From Sipunculus nudus (Eukaryota; Annelida; Sipuncula; Golfingiida; Sipunculidae): a stretch of DNA of 64,000 nt. Both the position numbers and the translations under genes were made by a program. Position 1 is the stretch's first letter, and each line of letters begins with the position of its first letter. The notes beneath the pieces are model-generated. The model did not search any database. It was not told the origin of the DNA and saw only the letters and a list, made by a program, of their open reading frames with translations. Positions 49,760-61,639 of this stretch are shown here, in pieces. The DNA lies in NCBI GenBank assembly GCA_026874595.1, contig CM049315.1, forward strand, positions 17,257,664-17,321,663, in the 5' to 3' direction.

Positions 49760-51030
49760 TCAAATATGAGCACAACTAGGAAAAAAAGATTCATCAGAAT
49801 AGTTACAATTTGTATGTTTCATTCCTTTAGAATGTAAAGATTGGATTAACATGATTACAAAGATATTTCAAACATTTCTCCTTCACTCAAATATATCTCA
49901 ATTGCCAAACCTGATAATTATTATTGAGAAACACTTGCCTTTATATGTCAAAATTGCCTTGTACAAAAAAGGCAACATTAATGATCTGATTCCTTTGTGA
50001 TTTAACTTTTCATTTAGTATGTACCTGAAAATAATGAACAGGTAAAAAGTATGGGAACCGCAACTTGATGGCTTTAGTATCACAATCAGAGGTTAGCATT
50101 TAGAAAGAGGAAACGGAGGAAAGAACAGTTAGGTGTCAGTCAATACCTCAGTCTTGAGCTATATCTACAACCTCTGCACAAAGACCTTATACTTACCGTA
50201 TAGGCCTATAGTGTTACAAATGTTCAGCAACATTAGCGAATTTCCCTGAGATACTCACAAAGGACCGAATGGAGCATATCGTCAATCAAGACAAGCCAAA
50301 GCCGGACGCAAATCCCTCAGGACATGTGATATCAGTTTACGACAACCTTTGCCTTGTTATGAACCCGGGTACATTACTTACCTGACGATTAGTTCAATTG
50401 AGGTTAAACCAGCCTCCCTGCCTACGTATCAGAACCTACTGCCGCCTGTGGCCCCATTATCAATAGAATATATTATATTATTACTTCAAGGAAGCTCCCA
50501 ACACACGTGAAGTTTTCATCAGGTGTTCGTCATGTATTCTGGAACCTATCATTACGTCAATGCATATAGATAAAAGTAGTTCGTGTTCCAAGACTCTGAA
50601 TATTGTGAGTCTTTATGGCGTAAGCAAGAGCCCTTGACGCGTAAACAAACAAATTTCGTACCTCCTCTCACTTGGACATGAAAAAAATATTTAAGCACCG
50701 CACGCTAATGAAAATAGACAGCATGTGCCTTTGCTTCCCTTCTCATCTTTTTTTTCAATTACATCATTCCTTTTGCTATGGGTATAGGCGTTTCCTGATA
50801 TGTAATCCAATGCAATATATGCATGGTAGCCAGGTGTGACCTAATAATAAGACCTGATTGTTGTCAAGTCAGTTGACAAGCACCCCTTGGTTCAGGGAAT
50901 GAGAGTATCATATAAGCATATAACATATATGTTGTGACTCCTAGCCGGTCGATATCAGATAATTTGGTTGAGTGTTGAAACAGTTTTAAATATTTGTCGG
51001 GTTAAGCCCATCTCGAATTGAAAGGCGTCC
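49760..51030. other. No gene seen
   Basis: No ORF or repeat that I can support. The base composition of 50.1-50.7 kb is somewhat less AT-rich than its surroundings. Confidence 0.4.
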
Positions 51031-51037
51031 CAACTGA

Positions 51038-51131
51038 CCTACGCTCTTTACACATCGCTTTACCTAGAGACCAACTAGTTATGCAGTAGCTTCTTTATAA
51101 GTGTAAGAGTTCCGCTGTCTCGGGAGTGTTG
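51038..51131 (+). mobile_element. Miniature LTR-like fragment
   Basis: The ends match the solo LTR at 60035-60738: 'tacgctctttacacatcgctt' on the left and 'gtaagagttccgctgtctcg' plus 'ggagtgt' on the right. The roughly 600-bp LTR interior is missing, leaving about 94 bp. Confidence 0.5.
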
Positions 51132-51215
51132 TAAAATCACAACAAAAAGTGAACTGATACGTCAAACCTCTCCTTAGATATATGTGACTTGCATCTGAAA
51201 TAGCTACACGCAAGG

Positions 51216-51527
51216 GTGGAGGCAACCCAAATTGATCATGAATGGCGTCACCAGTCTTTTGTAAGAGATAGGGCTAATCCACAGGTCGATTGTTTCAGGC
51301 CGGTTGGACGAACGACTGTCGAGGTGTGTGTAACATTGATCAAGACTAGACGCACTGATGAATGCCTAGTACAGAGGAAAGATCAGAGGTGGTCGCAAAA
51401 CGATATAAGATACCAGGTCGCATGTAATACTATAAGAAAATTTCGTAGAGATATTTATGAGTTCTTCAGAAAGGATCGGGGGACCAAACTAAACACACAG
51501 TACCCAAAAGACTTCGATTCCACCTAA
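51216..51527 (+). CDS. Unrecognised 103-codon frame beside the mini-LTR
   Basis: A basic protein rich in Arg and Asp with no domain that I recognise (QVACNTIRKFRRDIYEFFRK). Its place 85 bp after an LTR-like end suggests a retroelement internal region such as gag, but the sequence alone does not show it. It may be a chance ORF. Confidence 0.2.
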   Translation: MEATQIDHEWRHQSFVRDRANPQVDCFRPVGRTTVEVCVTLIKTRRTDECLVQRKDQRWSQNDIRYQVACNTIRKFRRDIYEFFRKDRGTKLNTQYPKDFDST

Positions 51528-51529
51528 AC

Positions 51530-52424
51530 AGTAAATTTGAATCAGAGCACCCGCGTTGTAATCCAATAGACAGGACACACATCCTCGACAGAAAACATTT
51601 ACGAATAAGATTCCAAATATACAGTGCGTTCGCGTATGCGTATACGCATGTTTATACTTACGAAAACTGTCCACGTGATTCCATTGATACGTATGCGTAA
51701 ATGGTCATGTTTTACGATTTGTGCGTGTGTAATTAAATACACCTTTCATGCTTTCTTTGAATGAAAATCTGAGTCATTCTGAGATTGTGTTCTTTTAAGA
51801 CAAGACGATTTGACGTTAATAACCCTCTGTTATACTATCATGCGTGTATAAAAGTGAAGGTCACGTAAACAAATAATTGGTCTACTAACTAATTTTAATC
51901 GATATATCTATAGAGCCTATATAACACTTTGGTTAAATCTTGACGTAAAGATTTATGCATATTTATGCTATAAATATAGTGTTAAGGAAATAATTTATTG
52001 AAATTTCTGTTGTTATTTGACATTTATTTGTCAGCGATGTCTACTACTGCACAAATACAAAGTTACTGAACGCCTCTTGTCATGACATCAAATTATTTAA
52101 TTGATTCGCTTATTACTTATCTATTTCCAGTGTCCCATACTTTTAAGACAACTCATTCCATATTAGAATACCTTGACTCTATGTATGTTGAGTCAGAACA
52201 TATTTATATGTCAAGAATGAGTAAAAAACAGCAGTAACTTCAATCCAGATAGTTTAAAAGCAAAATCATAAAGCTTCAATTGCAGAAACATATTTTTAAA
52301 GAAAATTTTGCTTAAAATTTAAAATCATCAGACTATCAACAAAATTTTATTTATATGTAGCTGGTCAAGCAGAGGATATTATGGGAATTAAAAATATGTA
52401 TATATTACTGGGACTAAATTGGTT
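51530..52424. other. No gene seen
   Basis: AT-rich sequence without supported ORFs. Confidence 0.4.
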
Positions 52425-52463
<39 letters not shown>

Positions 52464-52747
52464 TTATATATATATAAGCTTCATTGAACCCATGATTTAG
52501 GATTCATCAGGCTTCAATACTGAACATATAAACTAAAGGCATGATTGAGCACCATAATGTTCTTGGAAATTATTGCTTGGAAAAACAAATATAAATTATG
52601 TACAATAACAACCTACATATACATGTAATAGATAGTATAGCCGTGTTAGTCTGTAAAAAGAGAAACCGAGACGCCTTTTTGACTGACAGAATTGATTATT
52701 GACACACTTGGACAGTTATTCCATCTAAAAGGCGTTACATATATATA

Positions 52748-52790
<43 letters not shown>

Positions 52791-52851
52791 TTATATATAT
52801 ATATTATAAATCAGTGTACGCCGAAAAGGATCGTTTCATCATATATACAAC

Positions 52852-52893
<42 letters not shown>
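52425..52893. repeat. Three (TA)n arrays around a Penelope-like motif
   Basis: TA arrays lie at 52425-52480, 52741-52805 and 52857-52893. Between the first two lies AGCCGTGTTAGTCTGTA (about 52639-52655), a string I know from repeats tied to Penelope-like elements in vertebrates. On the minus strand there is also CTGATGAA (52510-52503), the core of hammerhead ribozymes carried by such elements. A full hammerhead fold is not evident. Confidence 0.4.
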
Positions 52894-52896
<3 letters not shown>

Positions 52897-53489
52897 TTCG
52901 TTTAACCTTTAATTGCAGAAACATATTTTTAGTTATAAATAAAAATGTTTACTTAAATTTTAAAATCTTCAGACTTACAAAAGAAATCTTTATTTATATG
53001 TTACTGACCTAGCAGATATTTTTCTGGGGATTCAAAATATTTTTGTATCACTCGTGTAGGCCTTAGAGGATCTACAAATAACATCTGGATCAAAATCTGA
53101 AACTCGTCGATTAGATTTCAACGAATATAATTAAAACATAAGTATCAATCCTTAGACCCAGGGAACATACCCACAGAAAAGAGTCCATTATATATAGTTT
53201 GATTCCCACATAGGTATCACAGATGATTAACCCTTGTATGCAGTTACGTCTTCCTGTAAGGCCTCTACTCCATTAACCCATATAAGCATTTCTACTTTCT
53301 GTACTTAGTCTTACGCCGCATTCAGTATTTGTTTTTCATGAGGTAATTAATTCATTCTCATAGCGTTTACTTTGCTCTGTAAATTGTTTCTGGAACAGAC
53401 GTCCTGAAATAATGCACACAACACCAACACTGAACTCTTATAAATTACATTACATATTTTATAGAGCGCTCGACTCGTACGTATATACG

Positions 53490-53542
<53 letters not shown>

Positions 53543-53587
53543 TGTGGCGCTTAACAAGAAAGACGATCTGGGTCCATTTTTAGCTAC

Positions 53588-53979
53588 CTAAGCTTTTTTT
53601 GAAAAAGGTATCTCGGTTTTCCTGAATTTCGGTAGACTGTCTATATTGCGAATATGCTCCGTCATCATGTTCCAAAGTTTTTGAGCGAAAACGCTAAAAC
53701 TGCATTCTGCAAATGTTCGAGCTTTTGTTCTTTGAATATTAAGAATACAGGTATTTCTGTTTGATCTTACAGAATACACTAATTTGTTTTTTTGCTGCAG
53801 GAGATTCTGCAAGTAGAGCGGAGCCTGCCCATGTAGGCATTTGTGAACGATTGTTTAAATTTAAATATAATTCTCCATTTAATGGTCAGCAAAAGCAGAC
53901 GTTTCAAGGCATCTATGCTGCTTTGTGACCTATCCAAGTTCAGCACCAGTTTAGCCGCAGCATTCTGTATCCTTTGCAT
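53588..53979 (-). pseudogene. LINE ORF2 C-terminus
   Basis: Two overlapping minus-strand frames. One has RIQNAAAKLVLNLDRSQS and 'LLLTIKWRIIFKF' (the usual L-x-W-L-P-I-x-x-R-I-x-F-K region, degenerate here). The other has 'LQQKNKLVYSVRSNRN', WNMMTEHIRNIDSLPKFRKT. They correspond to the end of a CR1/L2-type ORF2 with one frameshift. Confidence 0.8.
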
Positions 53980-56881
53980 TCGCTTAATAGTCTAGTCGGA
54001 AGAAGGGGTCCCCATGCACCCAGATGATATATTTTTTTCGTATTTTCAAAAGTGTCTTGTAAAGGAATTTTGGTGTTCCCATTGCAAACTATTGTCCCAT
54101 GGGGTCCATTTCGCCGCCATCTTGGCGTTGAAACTTAAAATCGACATAGCTTTTAAACTAGATGTCATACACGGGCACATGAACACCCTTTTCTGAGTAA
54201 TTTTGGCACGAGGAATCGATTGAAGTACTTCTTTTGGCATATTCACACCACTAAGTAAAGTCAAGGGATCTGCCACTGACAAGCTGGCTCATCTGCACCA
54301 AATTCGTGACAGACGACTTAGTCAGCTTCAAGATTCACCGAATCGAATTGAGGATGTCTGTAAATGGATTCCAGATAGTCTTGAGGGTGCAGATTTAGAA
54401 GTTATTGGGTACCATCGAGGTTGCTTCCAGTACTTTACTAAAAACCAGGATCGCTTGACTTGCAGTGTAACACCTAAAGAGACCGCAGCAACACGATCAC
54501 CACGAAAGCCATTATCATTCTCACATTTGCAGCATATTTTGCCAAAGTGTTGATATTAAAGTGTCGGAAAAGACTGAGAGATGCATCAAGTTCCCAGTTT
54601 TTAAAGGACAGTGGAGGAGCATTGAGAAAACCTCCTTGTAAACAGATTGAGCCCCGCACTCTCGAACTCGGTAACGTTCGTCTTCATCGTACGGTACAAG
54701 GAGAGGACCTGTTTGTGAGAGAGGCCCAGTTCCACCAGTCTTGAGGTCCTTCAACTTAAAAATACCTACCTCTCCTGAGAGATAAAGCCAAAGTGGCAAA
54801 TCGTCCAATAGACAGTGAGCAAGATCGTTAGTCTGTTGCACATATGAAAGCATTAAATGTTGTGATCGCTACCATACAGGACCAAGTTATTGAGCAGAAC
54901 GAAGTTGTGCATCTGACATCGCTGAGGCTTCTCTACCTCCAAGAGATGAAGAGAAACGGCTTCCCGAATTCTGAGTACAGGAGTGAAAAGCTTAAGGCCC
55001 GGCTTGAGAACCATGAAATTTCTGGGTGGATTGCATTTGCTAATATTAATCCAGGAGATAAAGGCTTTATCACCTATAAACCTCATATACAATGCCAGCA
55101 TATCCGTTGAAGAAGCATTGACCTGCGCGTATACACTGGCGTCCAAAGACAAGTATGAGGACGTGGCGCAGTATAATCCTGCGGCCATTTAGAGAGTCCA
55201 AGTCACTGCCCTGGCCTCCCACAGCTGACGATCTTGAAGCCAAGTCCCCAGGTGAACTTCTTCTACGAGACCTTGTTAAGTTCCTTGGTCTCATCATCTC
55301 TGGTGACGCAAATTTGAAGAAGTGCGAGCAGACTTAACGGGTCGCGCTGTCTATAGGCCAGGAATGAGATATTCCTCTATTACAAATTTGTCCAGGGTGA
55401 TAAAGAGATATGTGTAACAATATTTTTACTTTGAATCATTAGAGCTATTTTGATTGAGATATGTGTAACAGTATTTTTATTTTGCATCATGAGAGGTGTT
55501 TTGACTATACATATGCTAATTGCTTTTTTTATTATTTTAGGACATCTGCCGTGCTGTGATAATTGGAGAGTGAAAGTTATCAAAGCACATTCTCCTCTGC
55601 ACTACGATCCGGCATCTTTACCGCAGTAAACAACTCATAAACATTCTCAGTAGATAAGGCGATTGCGAAACCTCTGACTTCAGCCTGGAATTGGAGACCG
55701 CCCTAGCCAGTGCTCTTAATGAGGTTTCTACCTCGCTTAGTCCAAGGATAATTACAGGTGAAGGCAGTAATGTGTTCGCTCTTGAGTGGGGCAATCTGAA
55801 CAAAATAACGACAGATGCCCATGGCTCAAACATGGTAAACAGCACAGGTGGGATCATGATACAGGAGGTAAAACCCGGGTTTGAAGCCACTACGCAGGGT
55901 CGTCCGCTACCTCTCTACCCGCGGAGCAAGTCACGTTCCCTCAAAATGAATACACCAGAAACCCTGGCCTCTGTTCATATCTACGGTCGAGTAGGTCCTT
56001 AAATTTTCTGCTGGAGCAGTGTTCACTCCACCACCAAGAAACAAGGAAGTATTCTCGAAGTCCATCCAAGAGTACCGTGCCTGGTTACATGCACGAGTAG
56101 TGGGGAGCAGTGGAGACAAACAACTTGTCCCTGGCTTTGGTGGTTTCGTCTGAGCTATTGGCACTAAGCCTACCCGGAAATCAACTATTGAATACTTCAC
56201 CCCGATCAATCAGCCATCCACGGAGTATTCGGTCATAAAGGAACTACTAAGGCTGTCAGAGGAAGAAACAACGGAAGTGGGTCAAGAGTATGTTCTCAAT
56301 ACCTTCGATCTTGGTGGCTGCACGAAAGCCCTTCCACTCATTTGGAAATTTCCAGAAGAGTACAAGAAGCATGTGGTTATCCCTGGCTCATGTCATACAG
56401 GGATGAACTACACGGGTATGGTGACATATCATAAGTGCAGGGGATCAGGGTACTCTGAAATCCTGATTGAGGCTGAGCTTATCAGCAGTGGGTGCCTAGC
56501 TAGTGTGCTGAAAGGGAAGGCATACACTAAAGTCCTGTTCTGTTAACTGAGAGATTCATTGCAATGGAGAACGTTGAAGTCACTAACCCTCTTGCGCTAC
56601 TCAGACTGGCTACTCCAGAATTGTAGTCGCATGACTCTTGACCTTATTTCGCAGGACCCATCCACGCTTGTCATCCTCATGAAGTACGAGGCGAATGAAT
56701 AGAAGGTGCGAGCTGGATATCTCGGCAAGACCGCTACATTCTGGCTCAGTGTGAAAGACCATATTCGTCTGATCCTAATATTGCAGTTTTCTGTGGAGAC
56801 CAACAACTTGGACCTCTTCCACAAGTGCAATGGGGATATGGCAGATTTATTCTTTGCATATGATGGACCAAACTATTCAAA

Positions 56882-57000
56882 GTAAATTTGTTTTTTTACG
56901 GCAGCTGAGAAGTGTGGTTACCAACCTATTAGATAATTTCATTATTTAATTGTCCATTGGTAATAGATTAGTTATAGACATTCTATTCTCTCCCCCACAG
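56882..57000 (+). other. Intron in the TIR-element gene
   Basis: GTAAAT...CTCCCCCACAG. Joining 56881 to 57001 keeps the reading frame (NYSK|YLV, phase 2). Confidence 0.75.
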
Positions 57001-57173
57001 GTACTTAGTGCGGCTTGAGGTGTGCCTAACGAACATAGATCGGTCGCTTCCTGGAGCTAAGGAGCTGTTAAAGATGGGTGGTATTGCAGTAGCACGGTCT
57101 ATAATTCCTGGTGCTCTCAGTGCGGTGGACAAGACGATGGAGGAGACTTTCATGAAATTTGCTAAGGCTGCAG

Positions 57174-57271
57174 GTATTGAGATCCTCCTAATGATTTTAT
57201 ATTAATTGAAAGTTATTATAACAAATTATTTATGTACCTATTATTTATTTCATCTTATATTATCTCATCAG
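57174..57271 (+). other. Intron in the TIR-element gene
   Basis: Donor GCAG|GTATTG and acceptor CTCATCAG. The frame is kept across it (KAA|GGFTRL, phase 1). Confidence 0.75.
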
Positions 57272-58721
57272 GTGGATTCACACGGCTCTTCTGTATGTTT
57301 GGTGCCTACCAGAGATGGTGTAGAACGACATCGACCATGGCCCTATACTTTCAGGACTCATTGATGACCCAGACAGTCCAAAGGCTGGGACACACCGTGA
57401 GCTTGAGAAAGCTGAGATCAAGTAATCCGAGGAGACGGTTCAGCGTACTATCTCTACGATGAAGAATTTCACCAATCCATTCACCATGGTCGACAAGGAC
57501 CATTTGTACAGCTTGGCGTCTAGTACAACTGTCTCGTTAGAGGTGGAGAGGGAATTTATTTTTCTTGGAATTCGATATCCTGGCCTAATCATTGTAAAGT
57601 TCATTTGTCCAATATTTATCTTTATAGGTTATCCGGTATCGGGAGCAAAGCGACTTAGCTTTCATGTTGCTGATTAAGTCACATACTATGACGAGCCCCT
57701 GAAGTTTGAAGAGCTGATGCAGTACTCACTCACTCCTGTGCCTCATAGCCTAGGCACGGCTGACGGCTTTTTCAACAAGACGAACAAGGCTTAATGCTTC
57801 ATTTCCTACTGGAAGATGCTAATGATGCTGTGCCTTACCCAAAAGATGTCTTTCACATTCAGGATGGTAATGCACTATTCCATGCACTGACGAACCTCCC
57901 ACCAACATTTGGTGAAATTTGTCTCCAGCTGCTAAACCAGATGGTTGCTAAGAAGAATTTTGTCTTCTCAACTGATTCTTACCACGCTGACTCAATCAAG
58001 GCTCAAGAAAGAATGAGCCGTGGCTTTTCCCAGAGATTTATTTTTGATGGACTGGCAACAAGGAAGCGGAGTGACTTCAAACTCTTCCTGGCAAACGAGG
58101 AGAATAAGACACAGCTCTGTCAACTACTACTACGGGTGTGGGGAGTAAAGCAGCGGCATCTCGGCTCAACAGATGTTGGGCAGCTGTTTTAGTAGTGGAG
58201 GGCAAGGCATATAAGATAGACGTATTAGATGACACTGTTAGTCTATTCTTAAACGTTAAGTAAACGTGTATGCTGTTCTTATCTTGGTAAATAGTCAGCA
58301 TTATTATATAATAACATCTCGTTAGATGGTGTGTTTTAGGTGACGCCAAATGAGATCCGTGAGCTGGCCTCCAATCAGGAGGAGACGGACACCCGGGTCG
58401 TGATCTACATCAAGTACGCTGCCAAACCTGGACACAAAAAAATGTGTAGTAAGGACGCCAGACAGCGATATTTTTTTTCATCCTCCTGCATCATGCCCCC
58501 TTCATTGCACTCACTATCTACCTTGATACTGGCACCGGAAAGCATCGCCAGATTGTGAACGTAAGTGATATCGCGGAATCAAGGGGAGGTAACTATTGTA
58601 TCATGATACTCGGCTTGTATGTCTTCATTGGGGAAGAGGTGACCAGTGTCTTCAAGGGCAAGGGCAAGGTTGGTCCTCTAAAGAAGTTACAGAGTCACCC
58701 TAAGTACCAGGCAACTTTCAG

Positions 58722-58829
58722 GTGAGTGTGTTCTACGTAGAACAAGTTAGAAAGGAATGTTTGGCAATTACATAAATATAAATACCAACATGGTTATTCA
58801 TTTTTTTGGTGTTTTTTTTTTCTCTCCAG
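58722..58829 (+). other. Intron in the TIR-element gene
   Basis: Donor CAG|GTGAGTG, T-rich tract, acceptor TCTCTCCAG. It joins ...KYQATFR to KLGEEWTIAPEV. Confidence 0.8.
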
Positions 58830-60034
58830 GAAACTTGGCGAGGAGTGGACTATAGCGCCAGAGGTTATAAATGTCATAGACGCATTCACATGCTTAATGT
58901 ACGGCAAACCCTGGTAAAGGTCTGTGAATATTGTGCGTAGCATCATGCTGAAACAGATGGTGGTTGAGGACAAGCAACTGACAACAAACTCTAAGGTGGA
59001 TCTCTCGAAGCTCCCACCATGCAGAGACAGCCTAGTACCACACATCTGTCGTGAAAACTACCGTTTCGCAAACTCCAAGCGAGCTGATGAAGCGATCTGC
59101 TGGCGTCCCAATCCCCATTATCCTGGACAAGGATGGAAGAAGACTGACGATGGCGTTTTGTAACCTGTGCGGTAATGCGGTCCAAACCTTCCACCTTCCC
59201 TTATGGACCGATCGAGGAAACAGCAGAGAAGATGGATGAAAAATGTAGAACAGACTCAAGGACAAGACTGTGATGAACTGAACTCTTTGATGATTAGATT
59301 TACGGCATGGTGAAGAAACTAATGCTTATCGCTTCTGTAGTTTGCCCTGTGAGGATGTCTTTTTCCTTCACTAATTATCATTTAGTAACTTTCCTTTAAT
59401 TACAGCTCGTCATTTTAGCTCGTAATTTAGCATGTTTTTATACAAAAATGTGGCGAATTATCGGTGAAAATTAAAGTTTAAAAAAATGTTTACTTTTTCC
59501 TTTATCCGCAGTGTCCTGATCATAAAATAAAGGTCTTCAATCAATTACTCGTGCCAAAATTACTCAGAAAATATATGTTCATGTGCCCATGTATGACATT
59601 TATTTAAAAAAAAATTATGTCCATTATAAGTTTTAACGAAAATCCAAGATGGCCGCCAAGATGGAGGCCAAACGGACCCCGTTGGACAATAATACCATAT
59701 GGGAACATCAACATTCCTTTTATAAAATAACTTTTAGGAACACGCAAAATTAGAAAAAAAGTTAGAAAAATATATCATCTGGGTGCATGGGGACTCCTTC
59801 TTCCGAATAACTGTAATATGTATTGTTATACATTTTCCAAGCTGCACCTTACTACCAAATAATATCAGTTCTGGTTTAGAAGAATTCATCCATTTTTAGA
59901 TTTTTTTCGAATGAATGTTCAAGACTTGATTTTTACTGATTTCTTCATCCCTGTCGTTTGCACTGAAAGAATAGCGTAGACCATGGTCATCCGCAAAACC
60001 TGACAGGCTACACATTTTAGGTGTCACTACATCA

Positions 60035-60738
60035 TGTACGCTCTTTACACAGCGCTTTAACTATAGGCCTACTACCTATATGGTGAGCGCTGTTTGTTAT
60101 GACCACATATCCTGAATTGCTACACAAGAGGGGAGCAGTGTAATTTTGTCCAATCAGATGAGACCTTGTGCTGGAACACCCAGCCAAGCGAGGAATACAC
60201 GGAGCCAATCAAGTTCATTTCGTTTGGAGTGACAGCTCATCGCCCCGGTAACCGTCTGAACAGGCCACAGGCTCAGAGAGAATAGCGGCAGACGTGGTTT
60301 GCTTAGGGCCTTGGGCACATAGGATGCCCGGCCGGTGAGCTGTAATTCAAACGAAACGTAACAACAAAGGCTGCGTGCACACCTCGCTGGCTTGTTTCAG
60401 TTCTGCAGACAACAGATACATGGCTACGCTAACACAGTCATACTGTCAGAATCGAATCTGTCGATGATGCGAGAATGCAGAGGGAGCAATTAAAATTCGA
60501 CCGTAAACTGTCTTCAAACGGCGCTTGAAGCGCAGCTATGGGCGGAGTCAGGATGCCTGTTGAGTGTTTGTTTATTGGCATCTGGTTGGCCGATTGTCAC
60601 ACCATACGCACTTTTTTTTTCAGCGGACAACGATACGCCATCTGGTGTCTAAATATATCATAAACGATCAAAGCTGGCAGCGTGAAAATCAGTTGCATCT
60701 TTAGAAGCGTAAGATTTCCGCTGCCTCGGGAGCGTACA
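60035..60738 (+). mobile_element. 704-bp solo LTR with 5-bp target duplication
   Basis: It begins TGTACGCTC and ends GGAGCGTACA, an 8-bp perfect inverted terminus. CATCA flanks both sides (60030-60034 and 60739-60743). No internal retroelement sequence follows, so it is a recombined solo LTR. It sits in the LINE RT between the PQGS and ADD motifs. Its interior matches 14033-14450. Confidence 0.92.
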
Positions 60739-61639
60739 CATCATCTAACGTGCTTGTATAAGCTAAATATAAATACGGCCCGAGAAAGCTTCCTTGAGGA
60801 ACAGCAAAGGGGGTTTCTCTTTTTGACGAATAATGATTAGCGACTTTCAGCCTCATTGATTAGCATCTGTTCACAATTGCATGTAGATATATCAAAGTGT
60901 TTCTGCACGACTGCTTTAAGGAAAGGTGCTTAAACAAAAGTTCGTGCTTGTCATTCAGGCGCTCCAGGGGGTCAGGACCCCAAGCCCACTTCTCAGCCAC
61001 TGCAACCTTTTTATGGTTTCGGATCAATATTTGTGGCCTGGGCCCCCATTTTAGATTTTGTCATTTGTCCTCCTGGGTTGGACCCCTCGATTTACTTAAA
61101 TTTGAATCCGTCCCTGAATGGGCTTATCCATCATCCTCACAGTGTGCGGTGTTTTTGCACTTCAACTGACACTAATGTCAGTAATTAGACGGAGGATGTA
61201 AAAAATGTTTTTAAAATTTCTAAATAATATGTTTTATATGATTGATGTATTTAACTACTAAAAGTAAGGAATATACTTTGTTTTGTAAAGACCTATTGAT
61301 GTATCTAAGGTTGAAAAACAACTGAAATTGAGGAATAACTGGTTTTGTAGTGAATAACTGATGTACCTATTTAAAGCGAAAACCTAACAAAGTGATGAAT
61401 AATGTGTTTTGTAGAGACTAAAAAACATGTATCTATTCAAGGTGGGAAACCCACTTAAAGTAAGGAATAATGTGTTTTGTATGGACTATAAATGGTGTAT
61501 TTTAAAAGAAAAATCAAGGAAATATAGTTCAATGTAGAAAATCATTCCGGTAATTGCCATTGGCAGTTCGTCTGTTTTCGGTGGCAACTTCCACGCTACC
61601 ACGTTAAAACAATGTAAAAATCACTCTTAATGACGTGTA

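Larger units (their letters stand above)
54247..59230 (+). pseudogene. Large multi-exon protein of the TIR element, unknown family
   Basis: Fragments in order: an N-terminal segment 54270-54480 (KLAHLHQIRDRRLSQLQ, CKWIPDSLEGADLEVIGYHR, GCFQYFT); an EAQFHQSC-type segment near 54720; 'GFPNSEYRSEKLKARL' (54950-55110); a DAHGSNMVNSTGGIM block (55691-56000); 'GQEYVLNTFDLGGCTKALPL' (56277-56546); LFFAYDGPNYSK|YLVRLEVCL (to 57173); GGFTRLFCMFGAYQRW (57272 on); 'NFVFSTDSYHADSIKAQERM' (57797-58192); NQEETDTRVVIYIKYA, then VRTPDSDIFF (58340-58500); TGTGKHRQIVNVSDIAES to FKGKGKVGPLKKL; and 'DLSKLPPCRDSLVPHICREN' at the end. The EETDTR and TPDSDIF pair looks like the acidic motifs of PIN/FEN-like nucleases (inference). 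I know homologous unnamed proteins from many invertebrate genomes. Stops and frameshifts (for example after SDIFF) make this copy dead. Confidence 0.7.
53996..59806 (+). mobile_element. 5.8-kb DNA transposon with long terminal inverted repeats
   Basis: The left TIR is 53996-54226 and the right TIR 59537-59806. The outermost 42 bp match at all but about two positions (TCGGAAGAAGG.GTCCCCATG then CACCCAGATGATATATTTTT). The inner ends share 'GGGCACATGAACA' and TTTTCTGAGTAATTTTGGCA. The interior carries a multi-exon gene on the plus strand. It is inserted in a minus-strand LINE. No target duplication is obvious: the flanks are CTAG and ATAAC. I cannot assign a known superfamily. Confidence 0.85.
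53480..60960 (-). mobile_element. CR1/L2-like LINE broken by two later insertions
   Basis: Minus-strand pieces are 60960-60744 (pre-palm, PFAVPQGSFLGPYLYLAY), 60029-59807 (GFADDHGLRYSF active site) and 53995-53480 (post-RT, MQRIQNAAAKLVLNL, then the 3' end AAGCGCCACAGA). The 3' end abuts a (TA)n array at 53489-53540. The RT reads straight across the solo LTR once one copy of its CATCA target duplication is removed. About 80 residues are missing across the DNA-element junction. Confidence 0.85.

Noticed and set aside
54521-56209. Several minus-strand frames of 90-111 codons
   Set aside because: Antisense shadows of the TIR-element gene, whose plus-strand blocks are the recognisable ones.
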